Positions 17,816-25,742 of a stretch of DNA of 64,000 nt are shown here, one piece after another. Both the position numbers and the translations under genes were made by a program. This DNA comes from Solimonas marina (GTDB lineage: Bacteria > Pseudomonadota > Gammaproteobacteria > Nevskiales > Nevskiaceae): NCBI RefSeq assembly GCF_012241385.1, contig NZ_JAAVXB010000010.1, forward strand, positions 62,001-126,000, read 5' to 3'. The stretch's first letter is position 1. Every line of letters begins with the position of its first letter. The notes beneath the pieces are model-generated. The model had not been told where the DNA came from and did no database searches. It saw only the letters and a list, made by a program, of their open reading frames with translations.

Positions 17816-18877
17816 TTGAATTCGCTGCACGATTCGTATCATCGACCGCTGTTCCCGCGCGGACCCGGGCTCGGCCTGCGGACGCTGCTGTTGATGGCGC
17901 TGGCGCTGACCTTGATCTTCTACGACATGCGCGGCGACACGCTGAAGCCGGCGCGCGCCTGGACCTCCTACGCATTGACGCCGATCGTCTGGGTCGCGTC
18001 GCTACCGTCGCGGCTGATCGACGTGGTGCGTGGCATCGACTCGCGCAGCACCATCGAACGCGAGAACGCCACGCTCAAGCAGCAGCAGTTCATCCTCTCG
18101 GCCAAGCTGTCGAAGATGGATGCGCTGGAAGCCGAGAATCGCCGCCTGCGCGAGCTGCTGGCATCGTCCGCGCATCTGCCGGATCAGGTTCTGGTCGCCG
18201 AGATCATCGCCGTCAACCAGGACCCGTACCGTCATCAGATCACGCTGAACCGCGGCTCACGCGACGGTGTCTACGTCGGCCAGGCGCTGGTCGACGCACA
18301 TGGCGTGATGGGCCAGGTCGTCGATGTCGCGCCGAATACCAGCAAGGCCCTGCTGGTGACCGACCCCGACCACGGCATGCCGGTCGAGATCAATCGCACC
18401 GGTCTACAGACCATCGCCGTCGGTCTCGGCGACGAGCGCGGCCTGCGCCTGCCGTTCCTGCCGTCGAACGCGGACATCAAGGACGGCGACCTGTTGGTGT
18501 CGTCGTCGCTCGGCGGCCGCTTCCCGGCCGGCTACCCGGTCGGTACCGTCTACGACGTCAAGCCGGTTGCCGGCGAGCACTTCATGGAGGCCTACGCCTA
18601 CCCCGCCGCGCAGCTCAATCGCGGCCGACAGGCGCTGCTGGTCTGGAACCGCGGCGTACAGGCCGATGCCGACGCCGCGGCCGCGGATGAAAAGGCGGCG
18701 GCACAGGACCGCGAAATGCAGCAAGGCGACGACACCGGCAAAGCGGCGGCGACGCCGGCGGCCAAGCCTGACGCCGCGCCGCCTCCGAAACCGGCCGCCA
18801 CCAAGCCGGCCGAGGCGACGGCCAAGCCGCCGGCGACCGAGAAGAAGCCGGCACCCGCCACGCGCAAGACGCCATGA
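17816..18877 (+). CDS. mreC: Rod-shape-determining protein MreC
   Basis: MreC (353 residues) is a bitopic inner-membrane protein linking MreB to PBP2. It has a short cytoplasmic N-terminus (RPLFPRGPGLGLR), one membrane span (TLLLMALALTLIFYD), a coiled coil at about 75-110 (ERENATLKQQQFILSAKLSKMDALEAENRRL), two beta domains with the DPYRHQITLNRGSRDGV block, and an unusually long Ala/Lys/Pro-rich tail of about 70 residues. No ATG or GTG precedes the conserved N-terminus in frame, so the start appears to be TTG at 17816. Its stop overlaps mreD (ATGA). Confidence 0.93.
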   Translation: MNSLHDSYHRPLFPRGPGLGLRTLLLMALALTLIFYDMRGDTLKPARAWTSYALTPIVWVASLPSRLIDVVRGIDSRSTIERENATLKQQQFILSAKLSKMDALEAENRRLRELLASSAHLPDQVLVAEIIAVNQDPYRHQITLNRGSRDGVYVGQALVDAHGVMGQVVDVAPNTSKALLVTDPDHGMPVEINRTGLQTIAVGLGDERGLRLPFLPSNADIKDGDLLVSSSLGGRFPAGYPVGTVYDVKPVAGEHFMEAYAYPAAQLNRGRQALLVWNRGVQADADAAAADEKAAAQDREMQQGDDTGKAAATPAAKPDAAPPPKPAATKPAEATAKPPATEKKPAPATRKTP

Positions 18878-19371
18878 GCCGCCCGAGTCCACAGGCCGTC
18901 TGGGCCGGCTATCTGCTGAGCCTGCTCTGCGCGCTGGTGCTGCAACTGGTCGAACTGCCCGACGCACTGTCGGCCGCACGCCCGCTCTGGCTGCCGCTGA
19001 TGCTGGCGTACTGGGCGCTGCGCGAACCGCAGCTGCCGGTGCTGATCCCGGCCTTCCTCTGCGGCTTGATGCTCGACGTGCTCTACGCCTCGCCGTTCGG
19101 CCAGCACGCGCTGGGCCTGGTGGTGCTGGTCTACATCGTCGTGCGCCTGCGCAGCTTCTTCATCATCTTCCCGTTGTGGCAGGCGACCATCGCCCTGGTC
19201 CCGGCCTGGGCGTTGTACTGCTTTTTGATGTTCTGGGTCGACGGCGCGACGCAACATGAAGCCGAGATCTGGCTGCGCTGGCTGCCAGCGCTGTCGACCG
19301 CGCTGTTCTGGCCACTGCTGTGGAGTGTCATGGAGCTGATCCGTAGCCGCCGCGGCGGTGACGAGGACTGA
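18874..19371 (+). CDS. mreD: Rod-shape-determining protein MreD
   Basis: MreD (165 residues) is a small polytopic inner-membrane component of the elongasome. It has about five hydrophobic segments and the family-typical stretch RPLWLPLMLAYWALREPQ. It overlaps mreC by four bases and mrdA by one base, so it is translationally coupled on both sides. Confidence 0.92.
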   Translation: MSRPSPQAVWAGYLLSLLCALVLQLVELPDALSAARPLWLPLMLAYWALREPQLPVLIPAFLCGLMLDVLYASPFGQHALGLVVLVYIVVRLRSFFIIFPLWQATIALVPAWALYCFLMFWVDGATQHEAEIWLRWLPALSTALFWPLLWSVMELIRSRRGGDED

Positions 19372-21362
19372 TGAGCCTGTTCGGTCCGCGGCGGCGTGAT
19401 GCACTGAAGAACGTCTACGCCGAACGTGACGCCTTTCTGCGTCGCGCCGGTGTGGCGGTGGTGTTCTGCCTGGGCTGCGTGATTTTGCTGGTCGCGCGTC
19501 TGTCGGACCTGCAGATCGTCGAACACGAGCACTATCTGACACGCGCCGACGAGAACCGCATGCGCGTGACGCCGGTCGCGCCGGTGCGTGGACTGATCTA
19601 CGACCGCAACGGCACGCTGCTGGCGCAAAACCAGCCGGCCTTCGTGCTTGAAGTGACGCCGGAACAGGTCGGCAACAGTGCGGCGATGGATCAGCTGCTG
19701 CAGCGCTTGTCGCACATCGTCACGCTGACCGACGCCGACATCACCCGCTTCAAGGATCGCGTGCGCAAGTCGCCGCGCTATCGCGGCGTGCCGCTGCGCT
19801 CGAACCTGACGATGGAAGAGGTCGCGCGCTACGAAGTCGATCGCTACGAGTTTCCAGGCGTCGACATCAACGCCGGCCTGACACGCAACTACCCGCTCGG
19901 CGCCACCGCCTCGCATCTGGTCGGCTACGTCGGCGGCATCAGCGAGGAGGAGTTGCGCGCCGCCAACGAAAGCCAGTTCCTCGGCCTGACGCAGATCGGC
20001 AAGAGCGGCGTCGAGAAGAGCGAGGAAGACCTGCTGCGCGGCGAGCCTGGCGCCAAGATCATCGAGGCCAACGCCTACGGCCGGCCGCTGCGCGAGCTCG
20101 ACTATCGGCGTGGGTACCCGGGCCGCAATCTATATCTGTCGATCGACACCAAGGTGCAGGAAGTCGCCGAGGAGGCGATGGGTGACTACGAGGGCGCGGT
20201 GGTCGCCATCGACCCGCGCAACGGCGAGGTCATCGCCATGGTCAGCAAGCCCGGCTTCGACCCGCAGCAGTTCATTACCGGGATGGATACGGCGACCTAT
20301 AGCGCCCTGCTCAAGGATCCGTCGCGGCCGCTGTTCGACCGCGCACTGCAGGGCCTCTACCCGCCCGGCTCGACGATCAAGCCGGCGATGGCGCTGGCCG
20401 GCCTCGAATTCGGCGTGGTCACGCCCAAGGACACCTTTTACTGCGGCGGCGCGATGTCGCTGCCGGGCTCGTCGCGCAAATATCACTGCTGGAAGCGCTC
20501 CGGCCATGGTCTCGTCAACATGGCCGACGGCATCAAGGAATCCTGCGACATCTATTTCTACAACCTCGCCATCGCACTCGGCATCGACCGCATGTACGAG
20601 GCGATGACCGGCTTCGGCTTCGGCCACAAGACCGGCATCGACCTGCCGCTGGAGAAGGCCGGCCTCTACCCGTCGCGTGAGTGGAAGCGCCGCTACCGGC
20701 ACGAGAACTGGTACCCGGGCGAGACGCTCAATGTCGGCATCGGCCAGGGCTATACACTGGTCACGCCGCTGCAGCTGGCGCAGATGACGGCGCGCATCGC
20801 CATGCGCGGCACCGGCTTCCGACCGCACGTACTGCACGCTACAGAAGACCCAATCACGCGCAAGATCACCGAGGTGCAGCCCGAGCCGCTGCCGAAGATC
20901 GACCTGAAGGACGAGTCGAACTGGGATACCGTGATCACCGCGATGGAACGTGTCACCCAGGAAGTGCACGGCACCGGCTATTCAATCGGCCGCAACTCGC
21001 CGTATCCGATCGCCGCCAAGACCGGCTCGGCGCAGGTCGCCAGCCTGCGTCCGGACGAGCCGCGCAAAACCCAGGATCAGCTGCCGCTGAAGCTGCGCGA
21101 CCACGCGCTGTTCATTGCCTTTGCGCCAGCCGACGACCCGAAGATCGCGGTCGCGGTGATCGCCGAGCACGGCGGCCACGGCGGCTCGGTGGCCGGACCG
21201 ATCGCGCGTCAGGTCATGGATCAGTACCTGCTCGGCTACGTGCTCTACGGCAACGAAAAGAATCCGGAGCACACCAGCCACGTGACGCCGGCCGAAGTAC
21301 CGGGCCTGAAGGCGCCGACGGACGCGTCGTCAGCCGGCGCCGAGGAAGACGATGATCGCTGA
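19371..21362 (+). CDS. mrdA: Penicillin-binding protein 2 (elongation transpeptidase)
   Basis: PBP2 (663 residues) cross-links peptidoglycan during cell elongation. It has an N-terminal membrane anchor (VAVVFCLGCVILLVARL), the dimerisation/pedestal domain, then the transpeptidase domain with SxxK in YPPGSTIKPAMALAG, SxN-type ESCDIYFYNLA and KTG in AAKTGSAQV. Length and order fit MrdA rather than FtsI. Its last 11 bases overlap mrdB, the RodA glycosyltransferase with which it works. Confidence 0.96.
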   Translation: MSLFGPRRRDALKNVYAERDAFLRRAGVAVVFCLGCVILLVARLSDLQIVEHEHYLTRADENRMRVTPVAPVRGLIYDRNGTLLAQNQPAFVLEVTPEQVGNSAAMDQLLQRLSHIVTLTDADITRFKDRVRKSPRYRGVPLRSNLTMEEVARYEVDRYEFPGVDINAGLTRNYPLGATASHLVGYVGGISEEELRAANESQFLGLTQIGKSGVEKSEEDLLRGEPGAKIIEANAYGRPLRELDYRRGYPGRNLYLSIDTKVQEVAEEAMGDYEGAVVAIDPRNGEVIAMVSKPGFDPQQFITGMDTATYSALLKDPSRPLFDRALQGLYPPGSTIKPAMALAGLEFGVVTPKDTFYCGGAMSLPGSSRKYHCWKRSGHGLVNMADGIKESCDIYFYNLAIALGIDRMYEAMTGFGFGHKTGIDLPLEKAGLYPSREWKRRYRHENWYPGETLNVGIGQGYTLVTPLQLAQMTARIAMRGTGFRPHVLHATEDPITRKITEVQPEPLPKIDLKDESNWDTVITAMERVTQEVHGTGYSIGRNSPYPIAAKTGSAQVASLRPDEPRKTQDQLPLKLRDHALFIAFAPADDPKIAVAVIAEHGGHGGSVAGPIARQVMDQYLLGYVLYGNEKNPEHTSHVTPAEVPGLKAPTDASSAGAEEDDDR

Positions 21363-22497
21363 AATCCTGCAATCGGCCGGGCGTCGCGCCAGCCACAAGC
21401 CGGAGCCGGGTTTTTCCGACTGGCTCGAAAGCTGGCACATCGACATCTGGCTGCTGATCCTGCTGCTGACGGTCGCCACCGTCGGCATGTTCATCCAGTA
21501 CTCGGCATCCGGACATTCGATCGACGGCGTCATCAGCCAGGCCCAGCGCATTGCCCTGGGCATGGTGGTGATGGCGGCGATCGCCCAGGCGCCACCGGCG
21601 ATGTATCGCACGGTCGCCCCGTGGCTCTATGGCTTCACGCTGCTGCTGCTGATTGCGACGCTGGTGCTCGGCGACGCCGCCAAGGGCGCGCAGCGCTGGC
21701 TGGACCTCGGCGTGATCCGCTTTCAGCCGTCCGAGCTGATGAAACTGGCGATGCCGACCACGGTCGCTGCGTTCCTGCACACGCGGCGCCTGCCGCCGCG
21801 CTTCGGCACCATCGTCCTGACACTGGCCATCATCGGCGTACCGGCGGCGCTGATCGCCAAGCAGCCCGACCTGGGTACGGCCTTGCTGATCGTCGCCGCC
21901 GGCGGCTTCGCGCTGTTTCTCGGCGGCCTGCGCTGGCGCTGGATCGTCGGCGCGCTGGCGCTGATCGGCGCCGCCGCGCCGGTGCTGTGGACGCACCTGC
22001 AGGACTACCAGCGACAGCGCATCCTGACGCTGCTCGACCCGGAGAGCGACCCGCTCGGGGCCGGCTACCACATCACCCAGTCGATGATCGCGATCGGCTC
22101 CGGCGGCGTGTTCGGCAAGGGCTGGCTACACGGCACGCAGGCCAAGCTCGAATTTCTGCCCGAGGCGCACACCGACTTCATCTTCGCCGTCTATTCCGAG
22201 GAAATGGGTTTCATCGGCGTGATGGTGCTGCTGGTGCTGTATCTGGCCATCGTCGGCCGCTGCCTGTACATCGCGGCCCGCGCCCAGGACACCTTCCAGC
22301 GACTGCTCGCCGGCAGCCTGGGCATGACCTTCTTCATCTACGTCTTCATCAACATCGGCATGGTCATCGGCTTGCTGCCGGTGGTGGGCGTACCTTTGCC
22401 GTTGGTCAGCTATGGCGGCACCTCGGCCGTGTCGCTGCTGGCCTGCTTCGGTATGCTGATGTCGGTACACACTCACCGAAAACTGCTCGCGAACTGA
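21352..22497 (+). CDS. mrdB: Rod-shape glycosyltransferase RodA (SEDS family)
   Basis: RodA (381 residues) is the SEDS peptidoglycan polymerase of the elongasome. It has about ten membrane spans and SEDS signatures such as KGAQRWLDLGVIRFQPSELMKLAMP, KQPDLGTALLI, LPEAHTDFIFAVYSEEMGF and the C-terminal PLPLVSYGGTSAVSLL. It is coupled to mrdA by an 11-base overlap and to mltB through TGATG. Confidence 0.97.
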   Translation: MIAEILQSAGRRASHKPEPGFSDWLESWHIDIWLLILLLTVATVGMFIQYSASGHSIDGVISQAQRIALGMVVMAAIAQAPPAMYRTVAPWLYGFTLLLLIATLVLGDAAKGAQRWLDLGVIRFQPSELMKLAMPTTVAAFLHTRRLPPRFGTIVLTLAIIGVPAALIAKQPDLGTALLIVAAGGFALFLGGLRWRWIVGALALIGAAAPVLWTHLQDYQRQRILTLLDPESDPLGAGYHITQSMIAIGSGGVFGKGWLHGTQAKLEFLPEAHTDFIFAVYSEEMGFIGVMVLLVLYLAIVGRCLYIAARAQDTFQRLLAGSLGMTFFIYVFINIGMVIGLLPVVGVPLPLVSYGGTSAVSLLACFGMLMSVHTHRKLLAN

Positions 22498-23513
22498 TGC
22501 AAAAACTGCTCGTCGTCACCCTGCTGTGCTGCTGCGCAGTCGCGTCGCAGGCACAAGCCGACGACGTCGATTACAGCCAGAACCCACGCGTACCGCAGCT
22601 GCTCGAGCGCCTGCGCGAGGACGATGGCTTCTCGGAAGCGCAGCTCAAGCAGGTCACCGATGCGCTGGCCGACGCCAAGCGTCTGCCGCAGTTGATCGTC
22701 CAGGAACAGAAAGCGCCCGAGCGCACCGAAACCTGGACGCAGTATTCGAAGCGCGTCGACACCTCGCGGATCCGCGCCGGCATCGCGCTGCTGCAGGACC
22801 AGCGCGATACGCTGGAACGCGCCGAGGAGGAGTTCGGCGTACCGCCGGCGGTGATCGCCGGCATCCTCGGCATCGAAACGCGCTACGGGCGCATCACCGG
22901 CGGCGTGCGTGTGCTCGATGCACTGGCGACGCAAGGCTTCGAGCATCCGACGCGCAGCAAGTTCTTCTTCAGCGAGCTCGTCGAGTTCTTCGCGCTGTGC
23001 CGCGACCAGCACTTCGATCCGCGCCAGCCCAAGGGCTCCTACGCCGGCGCCATGGGCGACGCGCAGTTCATGCCGAGCAATTACCGGCGCCTGGCGCTGG
23101 ACTACGATGGTGACGGACAGGCTGACCTGTGGTCGCTGCCGGATGCGATCGGCTCGATCGCCAATTACTTCACGCACTACGACCCCGACTGGCGCTGGCG
23201 CGCCGGTCAGCCGATCGCCGTGCCCGCGACGATCCACGGCGACGCGCTGCCGGACGGCGCGGTCGCCAACACCCGCGACCATTTCTACTACGTGCGCGAC
23301 CTCGAGCACGCGGGTATCAAGCCCGCGGTCGACCTGCCCGGCGATACCGTCGTCGGCCTCGTCGACCTGCTGCTCGACGGCGGCGGCCACGAGTACTGGC
23401 TCGCGTTCCCGAATTTCTACGCGATCATGACGTACAACCCCCGCATCTACTACGCCATGGCGGTCACGCAGCTCGCCCGACGCATCGAAGCCGAGGCGTC
23501 GGCGAGCCCATGA
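22497..23513 (+). CDS. mltB: Lytic murein transglycosylase B
   Basis: MltB (338 residues) cleaves glycan strands with formation of 1,6-anhydromuramic ends. It starts with a signal peptide (LLVVTLLCCCAVASQAQA) that appears to be cleaved by signal peptidase I, as no lipobox precedes the mature part. The catalytic glutamate lies in GILGIETRYGRITGG, and the GAMGDAQFMPSNYRRLALDYDGDG block is family-typical. The start overlaps the mrdB stop (TGATG), which fixes it. Gene order mrdB-mltB-rlpA-dacA is the common one in gammaproteobacteria. Confidence 0.94.
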   Translation: MQKLLVVTLLCCCAVASQAQADDVDYSQNPRVPQLLERLREDDGFSEAQLKQVTDALADAKRLPQLIVQEQKAPERTETWTQYSKRVDTSRIRAGIALLQDQRDTLERAEEEFGVPPAVIAGILGIETRYGRITGGVRVLDALATQGFEHPTRSKFFFSELVEFFALCRDQHFDPRQPKGSYAGAMGDAQFMPSNYRRLALDYDGDGQADLWSLPDAIGSIANYFTHYDPDWRWRAGQPIAVPATIHGDALPDGAVANTRDHFYYVRDLEHAGIKPAVDLPGDTVVGLVDLLLDGGGHEYWLAFPNFYAIMTYNPRIYYAMAVTQLARRIEAEASASP

Positions 23514-24457
23514 AATTTCGCGTCCTGACCGCGCTGGCGCTGCTGCCGCTGGCCGCCTGTGTGCAGACACTGCCGCGACCGAGCCCGCCGACGCCGCGCA
23601 CCGTGCCGGTCGAAACGCCACCGCCGCCCGCAGGCCGCACCCGCAGCGGCATGCCGAAGGTGACGATCGCCCAGCCCGGCATCCAGGATTCGGCGCCGAA
23701 TGCCGTCGACATTCCCGACGACGTCGCCAATACGCCGGACGCCGTGCCCAAGGTCGAACCGCGCAGCCGCTCCGGCAATCCGCCCGAATACGAAGCCTTC
23801 GGCAAGGTCTATCACGTCCTCGACGACACCGAAGGCTTCGAGCAGCGCGGCCGCGCCTCGTGGTACGGCAAGAAGTTCCAGGGCCGCAAGACCGCCAGCG
23901 GCGAGCCCTACGACATGTTCGCGATGACCGCCGCGCACAAGACGCTGCCGATCCCGAGCTATGTGCGCGTCACCAACCTCGAGAACGGCAGAACCGCGGT
24001 GGTGCGCATCAACGACCGCGGGCCTTTCCACAGCGGCCGCATCATCGATCTGTCATATGCCGCCGCGGCGCGGCTCGGTATCGTTGCCAACGGCCACGCC
24101 GAGGTCGAAATCAAGGCCCTGCAGCCGCAGGAAGACGACGATCAGGCCGTGGCCCAGGCCACACCGGCCGGCCCGCCGCCGGCACCGACCGCAAGCGCTC
24201 CGGCACCGACCACGGGTACAACAGTCGCTGCCGCCGGCCGTTGGCTGCAAATCGGCGCCTATTCGGACCCGATCAATGCCGTCATCACCCGCGACCAATT
24301 GCGCCGCCAGGGGGTCGAAGGCGTCGCCATCCGCGAGAGCCAGGGCGGCACCGTCCATCGTGTCGTGGTCGGGCCGTTCGCCAGTGACGCCGATGCCGAG
24401 CGCACCCGAAGTTGGTTGCACGACGCCGGATATCCGGCTTTTTCAGTCAAAGACTGA
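23510..24457 (+). CDS. rlpA: Septal-ring lytic transglycosylase RlpA
   Basis: RlpA (315 residues) is a lipoprotein that cleaves denuded glycan strands. It shows lipobox LAAC in the first 20 residues, a Pro-rich linker, a double-psi beta-barrel domain (RASWYGKKFQGRKTASGE, then RINDRGPFHSGRIIDLSYAAA with the catalytic His/Asp region), an Ala/Pro linker, and a C-terminal SPOR domain (RWLQIGAYSDPINA to YPAFSVKD) that binds denuded peptidoglycan. It overlaps mltB by ATGA. Confidence 0.94.
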   Translation: MKFRVLTALALLPLAACVQTLPRPSPPTPRTVPVETPPPPAGRTRSGMPKVTIAQPGIQDSAPNAVDIPDDVANTPDAVPKVEPRSRSGNPPEYEAFGKVYHVLDDTEGFEQRGRASWYGKKFQGRKTASGEPYDMFAMTAAHKTLPIPSYVRVTNLENGRTAVVRINDRGPFHSGRIIDLSYAAAARLGIVANGHAEVEIKALQPQEDDDQAVAQATPAGPPPAPTASAPAPTTGTTVAAAGRWLQIGAYSDPINAVITRDQLRRQGVEGVAIRESQGGTVHRVVVGPFASDADAERTRSWLHDAGYPAFSVKD

Positions 24458-24534
24458 CATCCAGCGGGACGCCCCCGACGTCTCGCTCCTTTAGAATCGA
24501 CCCTGTTGCCGATTTGCCTGCCGAGTTTTACGTA

Positions 24535-25680
24535 ATGAAAAAACTGCTGTCCCTGGCCACCGCCGCCCTGCTCGCCCCCGGACTCGCCTTTGCCGCCACG
24601 ATTCCCGATCCTCCGGCCATCGACGCCAAGTCCTATGCCCTGATGGACTATGCGAGCGGCGAGCTGATCGCCGCGTCGAACCCGGACGAGCATGTAGCGC
24701 CCGCCAGTATCACCAAGGTGCTGACCACCTACATCGTCTTCGACGAGATCAAGCAGAAGCGTCTGTCGCCGGACGACGAGGTGCTGATCAGCGAGAAAGC
24801 CTGGCGCCAGGGCCTGGACTCCAGCGAATCGCGCATGTTCGTGCGCGTCGGCACGCAGGTGAAGCTGATCGACCTGCTGCGCGGCATCATCATCCAGTCC
24901 GGCAATGACGCGACGGTCGCTGTCGCCGAGCACGTCGCCGGCAGCGAGTCGGTGTTCGCCGACCTGATGAACGAATACGCCAAGCGCCTCGGCATGACGA
25001 ATTCGCACTTCGCCGATGCCTCCGGCCTGCCGGATGCGAATCACTACACCTCGGCCCGCGACCTGACGATTCTCGCCCGCGCGCTGATTCATGATTTTCC
25101 GCAGTGGTACAAGCTGTTCTCGGAACGCGAGTTCACCTACAACAAGATCCGTCAGCCGAACCGCAACGGCCTGCTCGAGAAGGACCCCAGCGTCGACGGC
25201 ATCAAGACCGGCCATACGTCGGAAGCCGGCTACTGCCTGCTGTCGTCGGCCGAACGCAATGGCCGCCGCCTGATCGCCGCGGTGATGGGCACCAAGAGCT
25301 GGGCGATGCGCGAGCAGGCCAGCATGGAACTGTTGAACTACGGCTTCCGCTTCTTCGACACCACCAGCCTGTTCGGCCCCGACAAGCCGGCGCAGCAGGC
25401 ACGCGTCTACAAGGGCAATGTCGACAACCTGCCGGTCGGCACGCTGGAGCCGGTGGCGCTGGCCTTGCCGCGCGGTAGCGCCGATCAGCTGAAGATCAGC
25501 GCGCAGATCAACTCGCCGATCGTCGCGCCGCTGAAGAAGGGCCAGTCGCTGGGCACGGCGACTGTCTCGCTCGACGGCAAGACGCTGAAGACCGTGCCGC
25601 TGGTCGCGATGCAGGACGTGCCGCTGGGCGGTTTCTTCCACCGCCTGATCGACACCATCCGTCTCTGGCTCGGGTGGTAA
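24535..25680 (+). CDS. dacA: D-alanyl-D-alanine carboxypeptidase (PBP5/6 family)
   Basis: DacA (381 residues) trims the terminal D-Ala of peptidoglycan pentapeptides. It has a signal peptide (LATAALLAPGLAFA), the penicillin-binding triad SITK, SGN in IIQSGNDATVAVAEH and KTG in DGIKTGHTSEAGYCL, a C-terminal beta domain, and an amphipathic membrane-anchoring end (FFHRLIDTIRLWLGW). ATG at 24535 opens with a standard MKKLLSLA signal. A -10-like TAGAAT (24492-24497) lies 38 bases upstream, so it may have its own promoter. A bidirectional terminator follows. Confidence 0.96.
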   Translation: MKKLLSLATAALLAPGLAFAATIPDPPAIDAKSYALMDYASGELIAASNPDEHVAPASITKVLTTYIVFDEIKQKRLSPDDEVLISEKAWRQGLDSSESRMFVRVGTQVKLIDLLRGIIIQSGNDATVAVAEHVAGSESVFADLMNEYAKRLGMTNSHFADASGLPDANHYTSARDLTILARALIHDFPQWYKLFSEREFTYNKIRQPNRNGLLEKDPSVDGIKTGHTSEAGYCLLSSAERNGRRLIAAVMGTKSWAMREQASMELLNYGFRFFDTTSLFGPDKPAQQARVYKGNVDNLPVGTLEPVALALPRGSADQLKISAQINSPIVAPLKKGQSLGTATVSLDGKTLKTVPLVAMQDVPLGGFFHRLIDTIRLWLGW

Positions 25681-25691
25681 GCGCCGTATCG

Positions 25692-25723
25692 AAAAAGCCC
25701 CCGCGTCGCGGGGGCTTTTTTTT
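25692..25723. terminator. Rho-independent terminator after dacA
   Basis: A GC stem (AAGCCCCCGC / GCGGGGGCTT) with a TCG-centred loop is flanked by A5 on the left and T8 on the right. It can therefore work in both directions between convergent dacA and the STN receptor gene. Confidence 0.9.
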
Positions 25724-25742
25724 GCGCCTCATTCGGTAATCG